A stretch of DNA of 64,000 bases from NCBI GenBank assembly GCA_002403305.1, contig DHHM01000016.1, forward strand, positions 86,574 through 150,573, written 5' to 3'. The stretch comes from Bacteroidales bacterium UBA4772 (GTDB taxonomy: Bacteria > Bacteroidota > Bacteroidia > Bacteroidales > VadinHA17). How positions within the stretch are numbered: the first letter of the stretch is position 1; every line of letters begins with the position of its first letter. This document shows positions 8,263 through 15,317 of this stretch, in pieces. The notes beneath the pieces were generated by a model. The model was not told where the DNA came from, did not search any database, and was given only the letters and a program-made list of their open reading frames with translations. The position numbers and the translations under genes were made by a program.

Positions 8263-9300
8263 TCAGAATGACTCCAGCATATTCACCAGCTTCTCGCGCC
8301 CGGTGATGCCCGGGGCAGCTCTGAGAAGGTCATTGAGCCAGTTGCCGTACATGGGGTTGGGAAGCACGATGTATCTTGTGCCGAAGAGCCGGCGGTCGGC
8401 ATCAACAGCAGCAAAGCCATGGTCAGGACCCCGTTTTTCGTAGATGCCGCTGTGGTCGGCGAGGTTATCACCTACCAGGAGCAGAATCTCATAATCCTTC
8501 TCGATAAGCGCCCGTCTCTCCACCTTTGAGGAGGTTGTCTCCTTAAGCAGCATGTGTGTGCTGTCGGCGTTGACAAATCCCCAGGCCGCCATGTTTTCAA
8601 TCGTGGGACCCATCTCCTGCACGGTTCTGTTTGACACATAGAAGACCTCTACTCCCAGCGAATCAGCATACCTGGTGAACTCCACAGCGCCAGGAAGAGG
8701 CCTGGCGCGGGCAAGCTCCACCCACCGGAACCAGTCGTCGTTGTTGAATGACTTCTTCTCAAGCACCTGCCATCCCTGGAAGGGGGAGTTGTCGAGCAGC
8801 GTCTCATCGATATCAATAACCACCGCGGCAGGTTTCGGCAGCTCCGTCCTCTGAAGGTTGCCGGAGGCGGCTCTCTTATTATCACCCAATGACTCTTCGT
8901 TAAAAGTCCCGGGTTCCGGTAGAGAAACATCAGCAACAGTCCCGGTACGGCCTGATGATGCAAGGTTCTCCTTCAGCGCGATCCCGGCATTCCGGAAGCA
9001 CTGGTAGAAAAGCGCCCGCATCTCGGCCGATTTCTGGAACCAGAGGGTCGCCAGTATCAGGTGGTCCTGGTCCTCTGCGGCTGCCAGTGCAGGGTGGCTT
9101 CTGGCCTCCACTGATGACGAGTCCTCAGCAGTCACGGCCTTTGCCTCACTGCCGGTCTGGCCGGACTGGCCTTCCGGAGGCAATACTGCATGGCTCCTTG
9201 CAGCCCTGGCTGATCGCTTCTCCGCAGGCTGGGTTGTTTGTTTCACCGTGGCACAGGATGCCACCATTATCAGAAGGGTAACAATAATGAGCTTTTTCAT
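8263..9300 (-). CDS. Acid phosphatase / 5'-nucleotidase, lipoprotein e(P4) family
   Basis: 345 residues. The signal peptide ends in a lipobox (MVASC, lipid-attachment Cys16), so it is a membrane-anchored lipoprotein. A low-complexity Ala/Ser/Glu linker (about 20-75) leads to the P4 signature: LWFQKSAEMRALFYQ at about 87-101 and the HAD catalytic motif VIDIDETLLDNSPF (nucleophile Asp163, Asp165). Later LLVGDNLADH supplies the acidic metal-binding residues. The family dephosphorylates nucleotides such as NMN outside the inner membrane. A second low-complexity insertion between about 115 and 155 is longer than usual. It stands alone with its own promoter region. Confidence 0.93.
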   Translation of the reverse strand: MKKLIIVTLLIMVASCATVKQTTQPAEKRSARAARSHAVLPPEGQSGQTGSEAKAVTAEDSSSVEARSHPALAAAEDQDHLILATLWFQKSAEMRALFYQCFRNAGIALKENLASSGRTGTVADVSLPEPGTFNEESLGDNKRAASGNLQRTELPKPAAVVIDIDETLLDNSPFQGWQVLEKKSFNNDDWFRWVELARARPLPGAVEFTRYADSLGVEVFYVSNRTVQEMGPTIENMAAWGFVNADSTHMLLKETTSSKVERRALIEKDYEILLLVGDNLADHSGIYEKRGPDHGFAAVDADRRLFGTRYIVLPNPMYGNWLNDLLRAAPGITGREKLVNMLESF

Positions 9301-9448
9301 CCGTTTTTATTCTGTTGAAAATAAACTATTTGTCGCAACTGATCCGATTTTGTTTGTTATTGCCTAATTAACAAATAATTGGCTGATGCGACTATAATGT
9401 ATGAAAGATATTTAACTTTATCCGAACTATACCAAAAAGCAACCTGCA

Positions 9449-11035
9449 ATGTCAACCTTAAAGCTGATGCTGGGGATGATCCCCTCAACCTCCAAAATCG
9501 AACAGGAAGAGAAGGCTCTGATTGCCGAGTATGAAAAGATGATCGCCTTTGCCGGCTCGGAAGCACTGGCACGATACAACGTATTGCACGAGAGTGTCAA
9601 CTCGGCCGGCTTCATGCAAAAAAAGAAGGAGATAGAATCGCTTGCCTACAAGGGCTCGGAGGAGCACGCCAGGGAGACTGAATTCCTGGGCCTTCAGAAG
9701 GCAAAAGACATTGTATCATATTTCAGGACAGAGGGCAGCGCCCTGCTGAAGAATTTCCAGTCGCTTGACGCATCAGCCAGGATAAAGGAGATCGAAGACC
9801 TTCAGCTCTTCGTGCAGTCGCCTGAATTCAGGCAAAAGGAGAAGATGAAGCCGGTGACATTCAGGGATACGGAGGAGTATGGCAAGTGGCTGGAATTCAA
9901 AAAACTGAAGAGAGACAAGGAGGTTAAGAAGAATCTTAATCCCGAAAAGGTGAAAAGGTTCTCCGAGTTGCAGTCCCTGGTGACCTCATCGGCCTTCCTG
10001 CTGAAGAAAAACATGAAGCCCGTCACATTCAGGGATACTCCCGAATATCAGAAACTGCAGGAACTCAAAACCAAAAAGAGTGCTTCGGATATTGTTTCCT
10101 ACTACAAGTTTCGCAATTCAAAGGAATATCACAACTACACCGGTGTAAAGGATTCCGCCCGCCTGAAGAGGTACCATGAACTCCAGGAGTATCTCAAGAC
10201 TAAGGAATTTTCGGAGAGGAAAGAGTACCTGCTCGACAAGCGTCGGTTTGAAAAGACGGAGATGTTCAAGGAGCTGAAGGAGTACGAGACACTGAAGAAT
10301 TCACCTGACATCAAATGGTACTTTGGCGTTAAGGATTCGAGCAAGTTTGATATCATCAAAAACCGCAAACTCACTTTCAGCGATGAGTTCGACGGTACTG
10401 CCCCTGACAGCAGCAAGTGGATAAACAAATACTATTGGGGTGATAAGCTGCTACACGACAGCTACAGTATTGCCACCGATCTTCACTGTTACACACCTTC
10501 GGACAATTTCGAGATGCGTCACAGTGTACTTCGCATCATCACCAAACCTCAGAAGATAAACGGCAAGGTATGGGATCCGTCAAAGGGTTTCTACACCAAG
10601 GATTTCAACTTTACCTCCGGCATTATCAACACCGGCGCTTCTTTCAGGCAGAAGTACGGCACCTTCTCCGCCAAGATCAAGCTTGCCGACCACAATGTCC
10701 GCAACGCCTTCTGGCTGATCGGCGACCGCATAACACCTCATCTGGACGTCTGCAGATCGGGCGGCGGAAAGGTCTGGTTTGATCTCTTCACCTCGCCGGG
10801 CAGCCATTATAAGAAAAGCATCGGATCACGATATCTCTCTGATTTCTACATATACACCCTCGAGTGGACGCCCCGGAGCCTCATCTGGAAGATCAACGGT
10901 GTGGAGGTGATGCGCCAGACAACAGGCGTGCCCCAGGAGGAGATGTACATCAACCTCGCAGGAGGCGTTGACAAGCCCATAGGAGGGATCTCATCGATGG
11001 AGATCGACTGGGTCAGGGTTTACCAGGAGAAATAA
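9449..11035 (+). CDS. Coiled-coil repeat protein with a C-terminal GH16-like (concanavalin-fold) domain lacking the catalytic Glu residues
   Basis: 528 residues, no signal peptide (MSTLKLMLGMIPSTSKIEQE), so probably cytoplasmic. Residues 15-300 are highly charged helices with degenerate repeats: the phrase KPVTFRDT followed by a Tyr-containing helix occurs twice, and DIVSYF / DIVSYY / DIKWYF recur. Residues about 307-528 resemble family 16 glycoside hydrolases (LTFSDEFDGT start; YGTFSAKIKL; TLEWTPRSLIWKINGVEV; IDWVRVYQ end). The GH16 active-site motif ExDxxE is replaced by H431-L-D-V-C-R436, so both catalytic Glu are gone. It may bind glycan or act as a scaffold. A hairpin terminator follows (11057-11103). 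Confidence 0.78.
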   Translation: MSTLKLMLGMIPSTSKIEQEEKALIAEYEKMIAFAGSEALARYNVLHESVNSAGFMQKKKEIESLAYKGSEEHARETEFLGLQKAKDIVSYFRTEGSALLKNFQSLDASARIKEIEDLQLFVQSPEFRQKEKMKPVTFRDTEEYGKWLEFKKLKRDKEVKKNLNPEKVKRFSELQSLVTSSAFLLKKNMKPVTFRDTPEYQKLQELKTKKSASDIVSYYKFRNSKEYHNYTGVKDSARLKRYHELQEYLKTKEFSERKEYLLDKRRFEKTEMFKELKEYETLKNSPDIKWYFGVKDSSKFDIIKNRKLTFSDEFDGTAPDSSKWINKYYWGDKLLHDSYSIATDLHCYTPSDNFEMRHSVLRIITKPQKINGKVWDPSKGFYTKDFNFTSGIINTGASFRQKYGTFSAKIKLADHNVRNAFWLIGDRITPHLDVCRSGGGKVWFDLFTSPGSHYKKSIGSRYLSDFYIYTLEWTPRSLIWKINGVEVMRQTTGVPQEEMYINLAGGVDKPIGGISSMEIDWVRVYQEK

Positions 11036-11056
11036 GAAAACTCATATCACTGAAGA

Positions 11057-11103
11057 GGCCGCCCGGGGGAGCAGTCGAAAACTGCACACCGGCGGTCTTT
11101 TTT
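11057..11103 (+). terminator. Rho-independent terminator after the GH16-like gene
   Basis: GGCCGCC (11057-11063) pairs with GGCGGTC (11091-11097) and an inner stem GCAGT/ACTGC (11071-11075, 11081-11085) closes on a CGAAA loop; six T follow. A second partial copy of the 3' half (CCGGCGGTCTTTTTT) occurs near 11144-11158. Confidence 0.8.
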
Positions 11104-11293
11104 ATTCCTTCAGGGTCGCCAGGCAAGTACTGGTTTTGTGAGCTCCGGCGGTCTTTTTTCCATTCCGTCGGACCGGAAAGCCTCCGGTTTCATTGCTGAA
11201 GCAGGCAAATTCTTACTGTTTTCCTGATAGCTGTAACCTTTTCTGATTTCTCACCGGGCTTTGCAATTTCTCTCATATTTTTACCGGAGAGCT

Positions 11294-11319
11294 GTAACAT
11301 TTGCCGTCTTACGGCCGTC
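11294..11319 (+). promoter_or_regulatory. Probable ECF-type promoter of the sigma factor gene
   Basis: TGTAAC (11294-11299) followed 17 bp after its AAC by CGTC (11316-11319) fits the ECF pattern of an AAC -35 and a CGTC -10. The sigma factor ATG is 27 bp downstream. A second GCTGTAAC stands at 11230-11237. The pattern suggests autoregulation. The rest of the 310-bp gap (11036-11345) holds the terminator and a small ACCGGA/TCCGGT hairpin near 11171-11187. Confidence 0.45.
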
Positions 11320-11345
11320 TTTATGTTGTCAGTGCATTGACCTGA

Positions 11346-11831
11346 ATGACCGTAAAAGAGTACAATAACGCCGTCAGGGAGTTCGGTGACCATGTTTACC
11401 GGTTCATCTTCCGCAGTATCAAGGACAGCCACAGGGCTGACGATATCGTACAGGACAGCTACGAAAAGCTGTGGCGGAACGTTACTGAAATAGAGTACTG
11501 CGCCGTGAAATCATGGCTCTTTTCAACGGCATACAACAGGATGATTGATGTTATCAGGAAAGACTCCAGGCTGGTAGGCGTGGAGTATTACGATGACAGT
11601 TCACTATATGCGGAGGAGAACGGCAGCGACCTTAACGAGGTGCTGCACAGGGCCCTGGAGACCCTTCCGCCGGCCCAGCGATCGGTAATTCTCCTGCGTG
11701 ATTACGAAGGGTACAGCTATAAGGAGATAGCTGACATCACCGCACTCTCTGAGGCACAAGTCAAGACCTACATCTTCAGGGGACGTGTGGCTCTCAGGAA
11801 CTATCTGGTAAAGACATCGGTATGGCAATGA
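11346..11831 (+). CDS. ECF-family RNA polymerase sigma factor
   Basis: 161 residues. Region 2 (about 10-75) includes DDIVQDSYEKLWRN and WLFSTAYNRMIDVIR. Region 4 (about 105-155) includes LPPAQRSVILLRDYEGYSYK and the helix-turn-helix EAQVKTYIFRGRVALRNYL. Length is normal for a minimal ECF sigma factor. The stop overlaps the start of the next gene by 10 bp, a translationally coupled pair typical of sigma/anti-sigma units. It probably directs transcription of this operon and perhaps of the outer-membrane protein at 13211-14311; the target set cannot be read from the window. Confidence 0.95.
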   Translation: MTVKEYNNAVREFGDHVYRFIFRSIKDSHRADDIVQDSYEKLWRNVTEIEYCAVKSWLFSTAYNRMIDVIRKDSRLVGVEYYDDSSLYAEENGSDLNEVLHRALETLPPAQRSVILLRDYEGYSYKEIADITALSEAQVKTYIFRGRVALRNYLVKTSVWQ

Positions 11832-12979
11832 CAGAAAATACAGACTTCCCACACCTTACACCCCGGGACGACAGGCTGCAGGGCGAAGGGAAGCTGTTCC
11901 GCCGGCCGGAGGAGCTTACTGATGAGCAGTTTGATCTCCTCGCTGCCGCGTGGGCCGATGATGCTCTCGGCGGCGACAGTCTCGCAGAGACAGAGGCGGC
12001 GCTGTCCTCCAGTCCTGAAAGAAGGATGCGCGCTGAAAGCTTCCGGCAGATCAGGCTCTCTCCTCTGATTGACAGGTGGGAGGGCAGGAACCGAATACTG
12101 AAAGCTGATCCGGGTACCTACGCCATCAGGCGCATACTGATTGTCACACTGACTGTCGCCGCGGCACTGGGAGCCCTGGTAATCCTGGGCCCGTTAAAAA
12201 CGGAACCCGACAACAAATCAGCGGGTCCGGCTGTTGCTGAGGCACAAAAAATTGGTGAGGCCATAACAATAGCTGAAGCACAGACAATGGGTGAGGCCCT
12301 CATCTCCGAAGCATCACCGGTGATCGTGGCCCTGCCGGCAGAGAGTGTGACTCCTGCGACACAAAATATTAATCAAACTGCCGGTGCGGCTAACCCATCC
12401 ATTGACAAAACAAGCAGTACCCGGTTGGCCGGTGTCATCTCCGGATCTGCTGCTGACATAACGAGTAAGCCGCGGCCAGTCGGGGTGATCCCGGAATCAC
12501 TTAAGCCGGAAAGAATAGTGCCGCAACAGAATGATATTACTGCCTCAGTTACCAACTCATTCATCCACGCTAATAGTGAGCCGCGAACCACCGCGGAAAT
12601 TGCTGAATACCGTGATCTGGCAGAGTCTATTGCCTTGATGCATGATTTTTCGGGTGCAGTGCCCCTGCTGGCTGCCGGACCGGAAGCATCCCGCCTGGCT
12701 CCGGTGGAGCTTAAGGATATAACCCCTCTTCCTGCTCTGGAGAGAGAGGAAAACTGGCTGGTGAGAGGTCTCTCACTGCTGGCGGAGGCCATAACAAAAG
12801 AACCGAAAAGTGTTGACGGATACTTTATTGCCGATGCCTGCATCAGAGGAGTAAACAGAGTGCTGGGCTGGGAAATGGAGCTCGAACAGGAGAAAAATAA
12901 TGAAGGGGAGCAACTTGCAACGAATTTCAGCTCTTCACTGCTAACCTTCTCTGCCCCGGCGAAAAAAACTCATCCCTGA
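11822..12979 (+). CDS. Membrane-anchored anti-sigma-like protein (hypothetical)
   Basis: 385 residues. The N-terminal 95 residues are cytoplasmic-looking and acidic (LTDEQFDLLAAAWADDALGG), then one membrane segment RRILIVTLTVAAALGALVIL (about 103-122). The rest is an extracytoplasmic, low-complexity Ala/Thr/Ser/Pro region with imperfect internal repeats (IGEAITIAEAQTMGEALI) and a helical segment near 330-360. It overlaps the sigma factor gene by 10 bp, and topology fits an anti-sigma factor holding the sigma at the membrane, but no classical zinc-binding ZAS motif is seen. Role inferred from position and topology. Confidence 0.6.
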   Translation: MAMTENTDFPHLTPRDDRLQGEGKLFRRPEELTDEQFDLLAAAWADDALGGDSLAETEAALSSSPERRMRAESFRQIRLSPLIDRWEGRNRILKADPGTYAIRRILIVTLTVAAALGALVILGPLKTEPDNKSAGPAVAEAQKIGEAITIAEAQTMGEALISEASPVIVALPAESVTPATQNINQTAGAANPSIDKTSSTRLAGVISGSAADITSKPRPVGVIPESLKPERIVPQQNDITASVTNSFIHANSEPRTTAEIAEYRDLAESIALMHDFSGAVPLLAAGPEASRLAPVELKDITPLPALEREENWLVRGLSLLAEAITKEPKSVDGYFIADACIRGVNRVLGWEMELEQEKNNEGEQLATNFSSSLLTFSAPAKKTHP

Positions 12980-13023
12980 GTGTAACTTTCCGGGTGCATT
13001 GATCGTCCCACCAATAAACAACA

Positions 13024-13160
13024 GAAACTTGCATGAGCAGAAACTCACAGCAGTAAATGACTACTACATTCATGCAGGTTCCATTCGACCAGTGAAACTT
13101 GCATGAGCAGGAACTCGCAACAGGTTTTGATTGTCAAATTCATGTAAGTTCCATTCGACC
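13024..13160. repeat. Dispersed palindromic repeats, tandem copies C1 and C2
   Basis: C1: GAAACTTGCATGA (13024-13036) with TTCATGCAGGTTCC (13069-13082). C2: GAAACTTGCATGA (13094-13106) with TTCATGTAAGTTCC (13139-13152). The period is 70 bp and each unit ends in CCATTCGACC. C2 runs into AATAAAATAATAATT. They fill most of the gap between the anti-sigma-like gene and the outer-membrane barrel gene; orientation is opposite to the copies at 30611-30754. Confidence 0.88.
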
Positions 13161-13210
13161 AATAAAATAATAATTATATAACCGAATGAAATAATAATTA
13201 AATAAACGCC

Positions 13211-14311
13211 ATGAAGAGAACATTGTTAACAGTCACTGTGATAATTGCGCTGATCCTTCCGGTGCAGGCACAGGAGAAGGAAGAAAAACTGAAGGAGTTG
13301 GAGAAACTTGAGGCGGAGGCAGGTACGGTCACTCCCCCTGACACCCTGAAAGCGAAAACGGACATCAGTGCAGCAGAGGCAGACACCCTGAGGCAGGAGG
13401 CAGAAGCGCTGCCGGCAGAGGAGGGAAACCTCCCGGCAGAGGAGGCGGAGGAGATAATGATTGAAGAGCCGGAATCTCCGGCTCTTCCCGGCGATGGTGA
13501 AGACACTGCCCGCATTACAATAGGTGAAATAGTCACCGTGGAGGACACGGGTGACGAGACAGTGATAAGGATCGGGAAGAAGGCTGTCAGGATTCTGACA
13601 GACGGTGACAACGCGGAGATCCGGATGGAAGATGAGGAAGAAGATGCAGATGAAGAGTTTTCCACTCCCGGCAGACGCTTGTTTGAGGGCCACCTCGGAG
13701 GCATTGAGATCGGCTTCAACAGCTATTCCACCGGACAGTGGGGCCGTAATCCGGAAATGGCCGATGACTATCTCGACCTGAACACGGCAAAATCTTCCAA
13801 TTTCAATATCATCTCACCGCCAGTGAGCCTGGGACTGTCGCGCCACATCGGTATCGTGTCGTCCCTGGGTGTCAGCTTCAACAACTACCGCTTTGACAAC
13901 AACAACTCGGTCATCCCGGGAGACGGCGGGATCGTGGAACCATATTATCCTGCTGATGGAATAAATTATGAAAAGAGCAAGCTTGCTACCGTCTACGGCG
14001 TGCTGCCCGTAATCCTGGAGGCACAGATACCCGTGACATACAGTAGCACCCTGAACATCGGGGCGGGCATCATCGGGGCAGTGAAGCTGGGATCACATAC
14101 CAAGGTGGTCTACTACAGCGACGGAAAGCAGAAGGATAAGAACCATGACGACTTCAGCCTCAATGTGCTGAGATACGGAGTCACAGCACGGGCAGGGTAC
14201 GAGATGGTACAGGTGTACGGCACCTGCTACCTGTCACAGATGTTCGAAAAGGGCAAAGGACCGGAACTCTATCCCTTTGAGGTCGGCATAGCCCTGACCA
14301 TCAACGACTGA
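13211..14311 (+). CDS. Outer-membrane beta-barrel protein with acidic N-terminal region
   Basis: 366 residues. A signal peptide is cleaved near residue 20 (VQAQE). Residues 21-155 are strongly acidic and low-complexity (many Glu/Ala/Asp, e.g. LPAEEGNLPAEEAEEIMIEE), with a short beta-rich patch around 95-135. From about 160 the sequence shows alternating hydrophobic beta strands (LGGIEIGFNSYS, SLGLSRHIGIVSSLGVSFNN) and ends FEVGIALTIND, like OmpA/PorT-type barrels of Bacteroidota. It probably sits in the outer membrane; ligand unknown. It follows the sigma/anti-sigma pair behind a repeat doublet and ends at a strong terminator (14350-14385). Confidence 0.75.
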   Translation: MKRTLLTVTVIIALILPVQAQEKEEKLKELEKLEAEAGTVTPPDTLKAKTDISAAEADTLRQEAEALPAEEGNLPAEEAEEIMIEEPESPALPGDGEDTARITIGEIVTVEDTGDETVIRIGKKAVRILTDGDNAEIRMEDEEEDADEEFSTPGRRLFEGHLGGIEIGFNSYSTGQWGRNPEMADDYLDLNTAKSSNFNIISPPVSLGLSRHIGIVSSLGVSFNNYRFDNNNSVIPGDGGIVEPYYPADGINYEKSKLATVYGVLPVILEAQIPVTYSSTLNIGAGIIGAVKLGSHTKVVYYSDGKQKDKNHDDFSLNVLRYGVTARAGYEMVQVYGTCYLSQMFEKGKGPELYPFEVGIALTIND

Positions 14312-14349
14312 CAGCAGGATCAAGGTTGACATTACCGGCATGATACGGG

Positions 14350-14385
14350 GAGGGTGTTTCGCGGAAATACCCTCTCTTTTTTTTT
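14350..14385 (+). terminator. Rho-independent terminator of the outer-membrane barrel gene
   Basis: GAGGGTGTTTC (14350-14360) pairs with GAAATACCCTC (14364-14374), one G-U pair, 3-nt loop, followed by a run of eleven pyrimidines, mostly T. Confidence 0.88.
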
Positions 14386-14388
14386 ATG

Positions 14389-14556
14389 TATCTTTGGCGC
14401 AACAGCGCGGTCAGCAGAGTGTTGTACATTTGGCACAACAGCACATTCAGAAGAGCGGGCCGCAGGGCGTTGTATATTTGGAACAACAGCGCATTCAGAA
14501 GAGCGGGCCGCAGGGCGTTGAAGATTTGACGCAGCGGCACGTGTCGCAGAGCGTTG
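14389..14556. repeat. 48-bp tandem repeat carrying -7-box-like octamers
   Basis: The phrase CAGAGTGTTG / CAGGGCGTTG starts at 14415, 14463 and 14511 (period 48 bp), with a shortened fourth unit at 14547. Two units are almost identical from CATTCAGAAGAGCGGGCCGC onward. Octamers matching the Bacteroidota -7 box TAnnTTTG occur in register: TATCTTTG (14389-14396), TACATTTG (14425-14432), TATATTTG (14473-14480), and a decayed AAGATTTG (14521-14528). Both strands are open in one frame because 48 is a multiple of three; the repeated peptides look non-natural, so I do not call a protein. Confidence 0.75.
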
Positions 14557-14597
14557 AAACTTTTAAGTTGTAAACATAAAACGGAAACCCGACAGAT

Positions 14598-15311
14598 ATG
14601 AGACTTTTACTTATCAGCAATTCAACCAATGCCGGAGAGGCATATCTCGAGTATCCCAGGAACAATATCCGGAAGTTCCTCGGCACCAGGAAGGTGAAGG
14701 CACTCTTCATTCCCTATGCGGCCGTCACCTTCTCCTACGATGCCTATGAGGAAAAAGTGAGATCGCGTTTCAGGGAGGTGGGGCACGACGTCATATCCAT
14801 TCACCGCTTCAGTGACCCCGTGCAGGCTGTCATGGATGCCCCGGCGATAGTAGTCGGCGGCGGCAACACCTGGATGCTTCTCAAATGCCTCAGGGAAAAC
14901 GGGCTTATAGCAGCTGTCAGAAAGAAGGTGCTTGGCGGCACACCCTACATAGGCTGGAGTGCCGGTTCCAATGTGGTGTGTCCCACCATCATGACCACCA
15001 ACGACATGCCGGTGACGGCTCCCTCGTCATTCAGGGCTTTCGGGCTGATACCGTTCCAGATAAATCCCCATTACCTTGATGCCAATCCTGCAGGCCATGC
15101 CGGGGAGACCCGTGAGCAGAGGATACAGGAGTTCATCGAGGTCAACAGGGATATCTTCGTAGCCGGACTGCGCGAGGGAACAATGTTCCTCCTGGAGGAC
15201 AGGAAGCTCTCACTCATCGGCCCGCGCAACTGCCGCATATTCAGGTACGGCAGGGAGTCTGTGGAGGTGATCCCCGGCTCCGATCTCTCCTTTCTGCTTG
15301 CCAGGAAGTAA
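14598..15311 (+). CDS. pepE: Dipeptidase E (aspartyl dipeptidase, peptidase S51)
   Basis: 237 residues, the usual length. The catalytic triad of the family is visible: Ser121 in GWSAGSN, Asp136 in NDMP, His158 in NPHYLD. The glycine-rich segment VVGGGNTWMLL (about 85-95) is typical. PepE hydrolyses N-terminal Asp-X dipeptides in the cytoplasm. It is followed after 6 bp by the AsmA-family gene on the same strand, so it probably starts a transcript that continues to the U32 gene. Confidence 0.95.
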   Translation: MRLLLISNSTNAGEAYLEYPRNNIRKFLGTRKVKALFIPYAAVTFSYDAYEEKVRSRFREVGHDVISIHRFSDPVQAVMDAPAIVVGGGNTWMLLKCLRENGLIAAVRKKVLGGTPYIGWSAGSNVVCPTIMTTNDMPVTAPSSFRAFGLIPFQINPHYLDANPAGHAGETREQRIQEFIEVNRDIFVAGLREGTMFLLEDRKLSLIGPRNCRIFRYGRESVEVIPGSDLSFLLARK

Positions 15312-15317
15312 AAATAA

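Noticed and set aside
14389..14556. CRISPR array
   Set aside because: The units are contiguous without distinct spacers, only about four copies, and there are no cas genes.
14340..14573. 77-codon open frame with a 16-residue repeat, and its antisense counterpart
   Set aside because: The 48-bp unit is a multiple of three and lacks stops on both strands, so open frames arise automatically. No family resemblance, and the region carries a terminator and promoter-like boxes.
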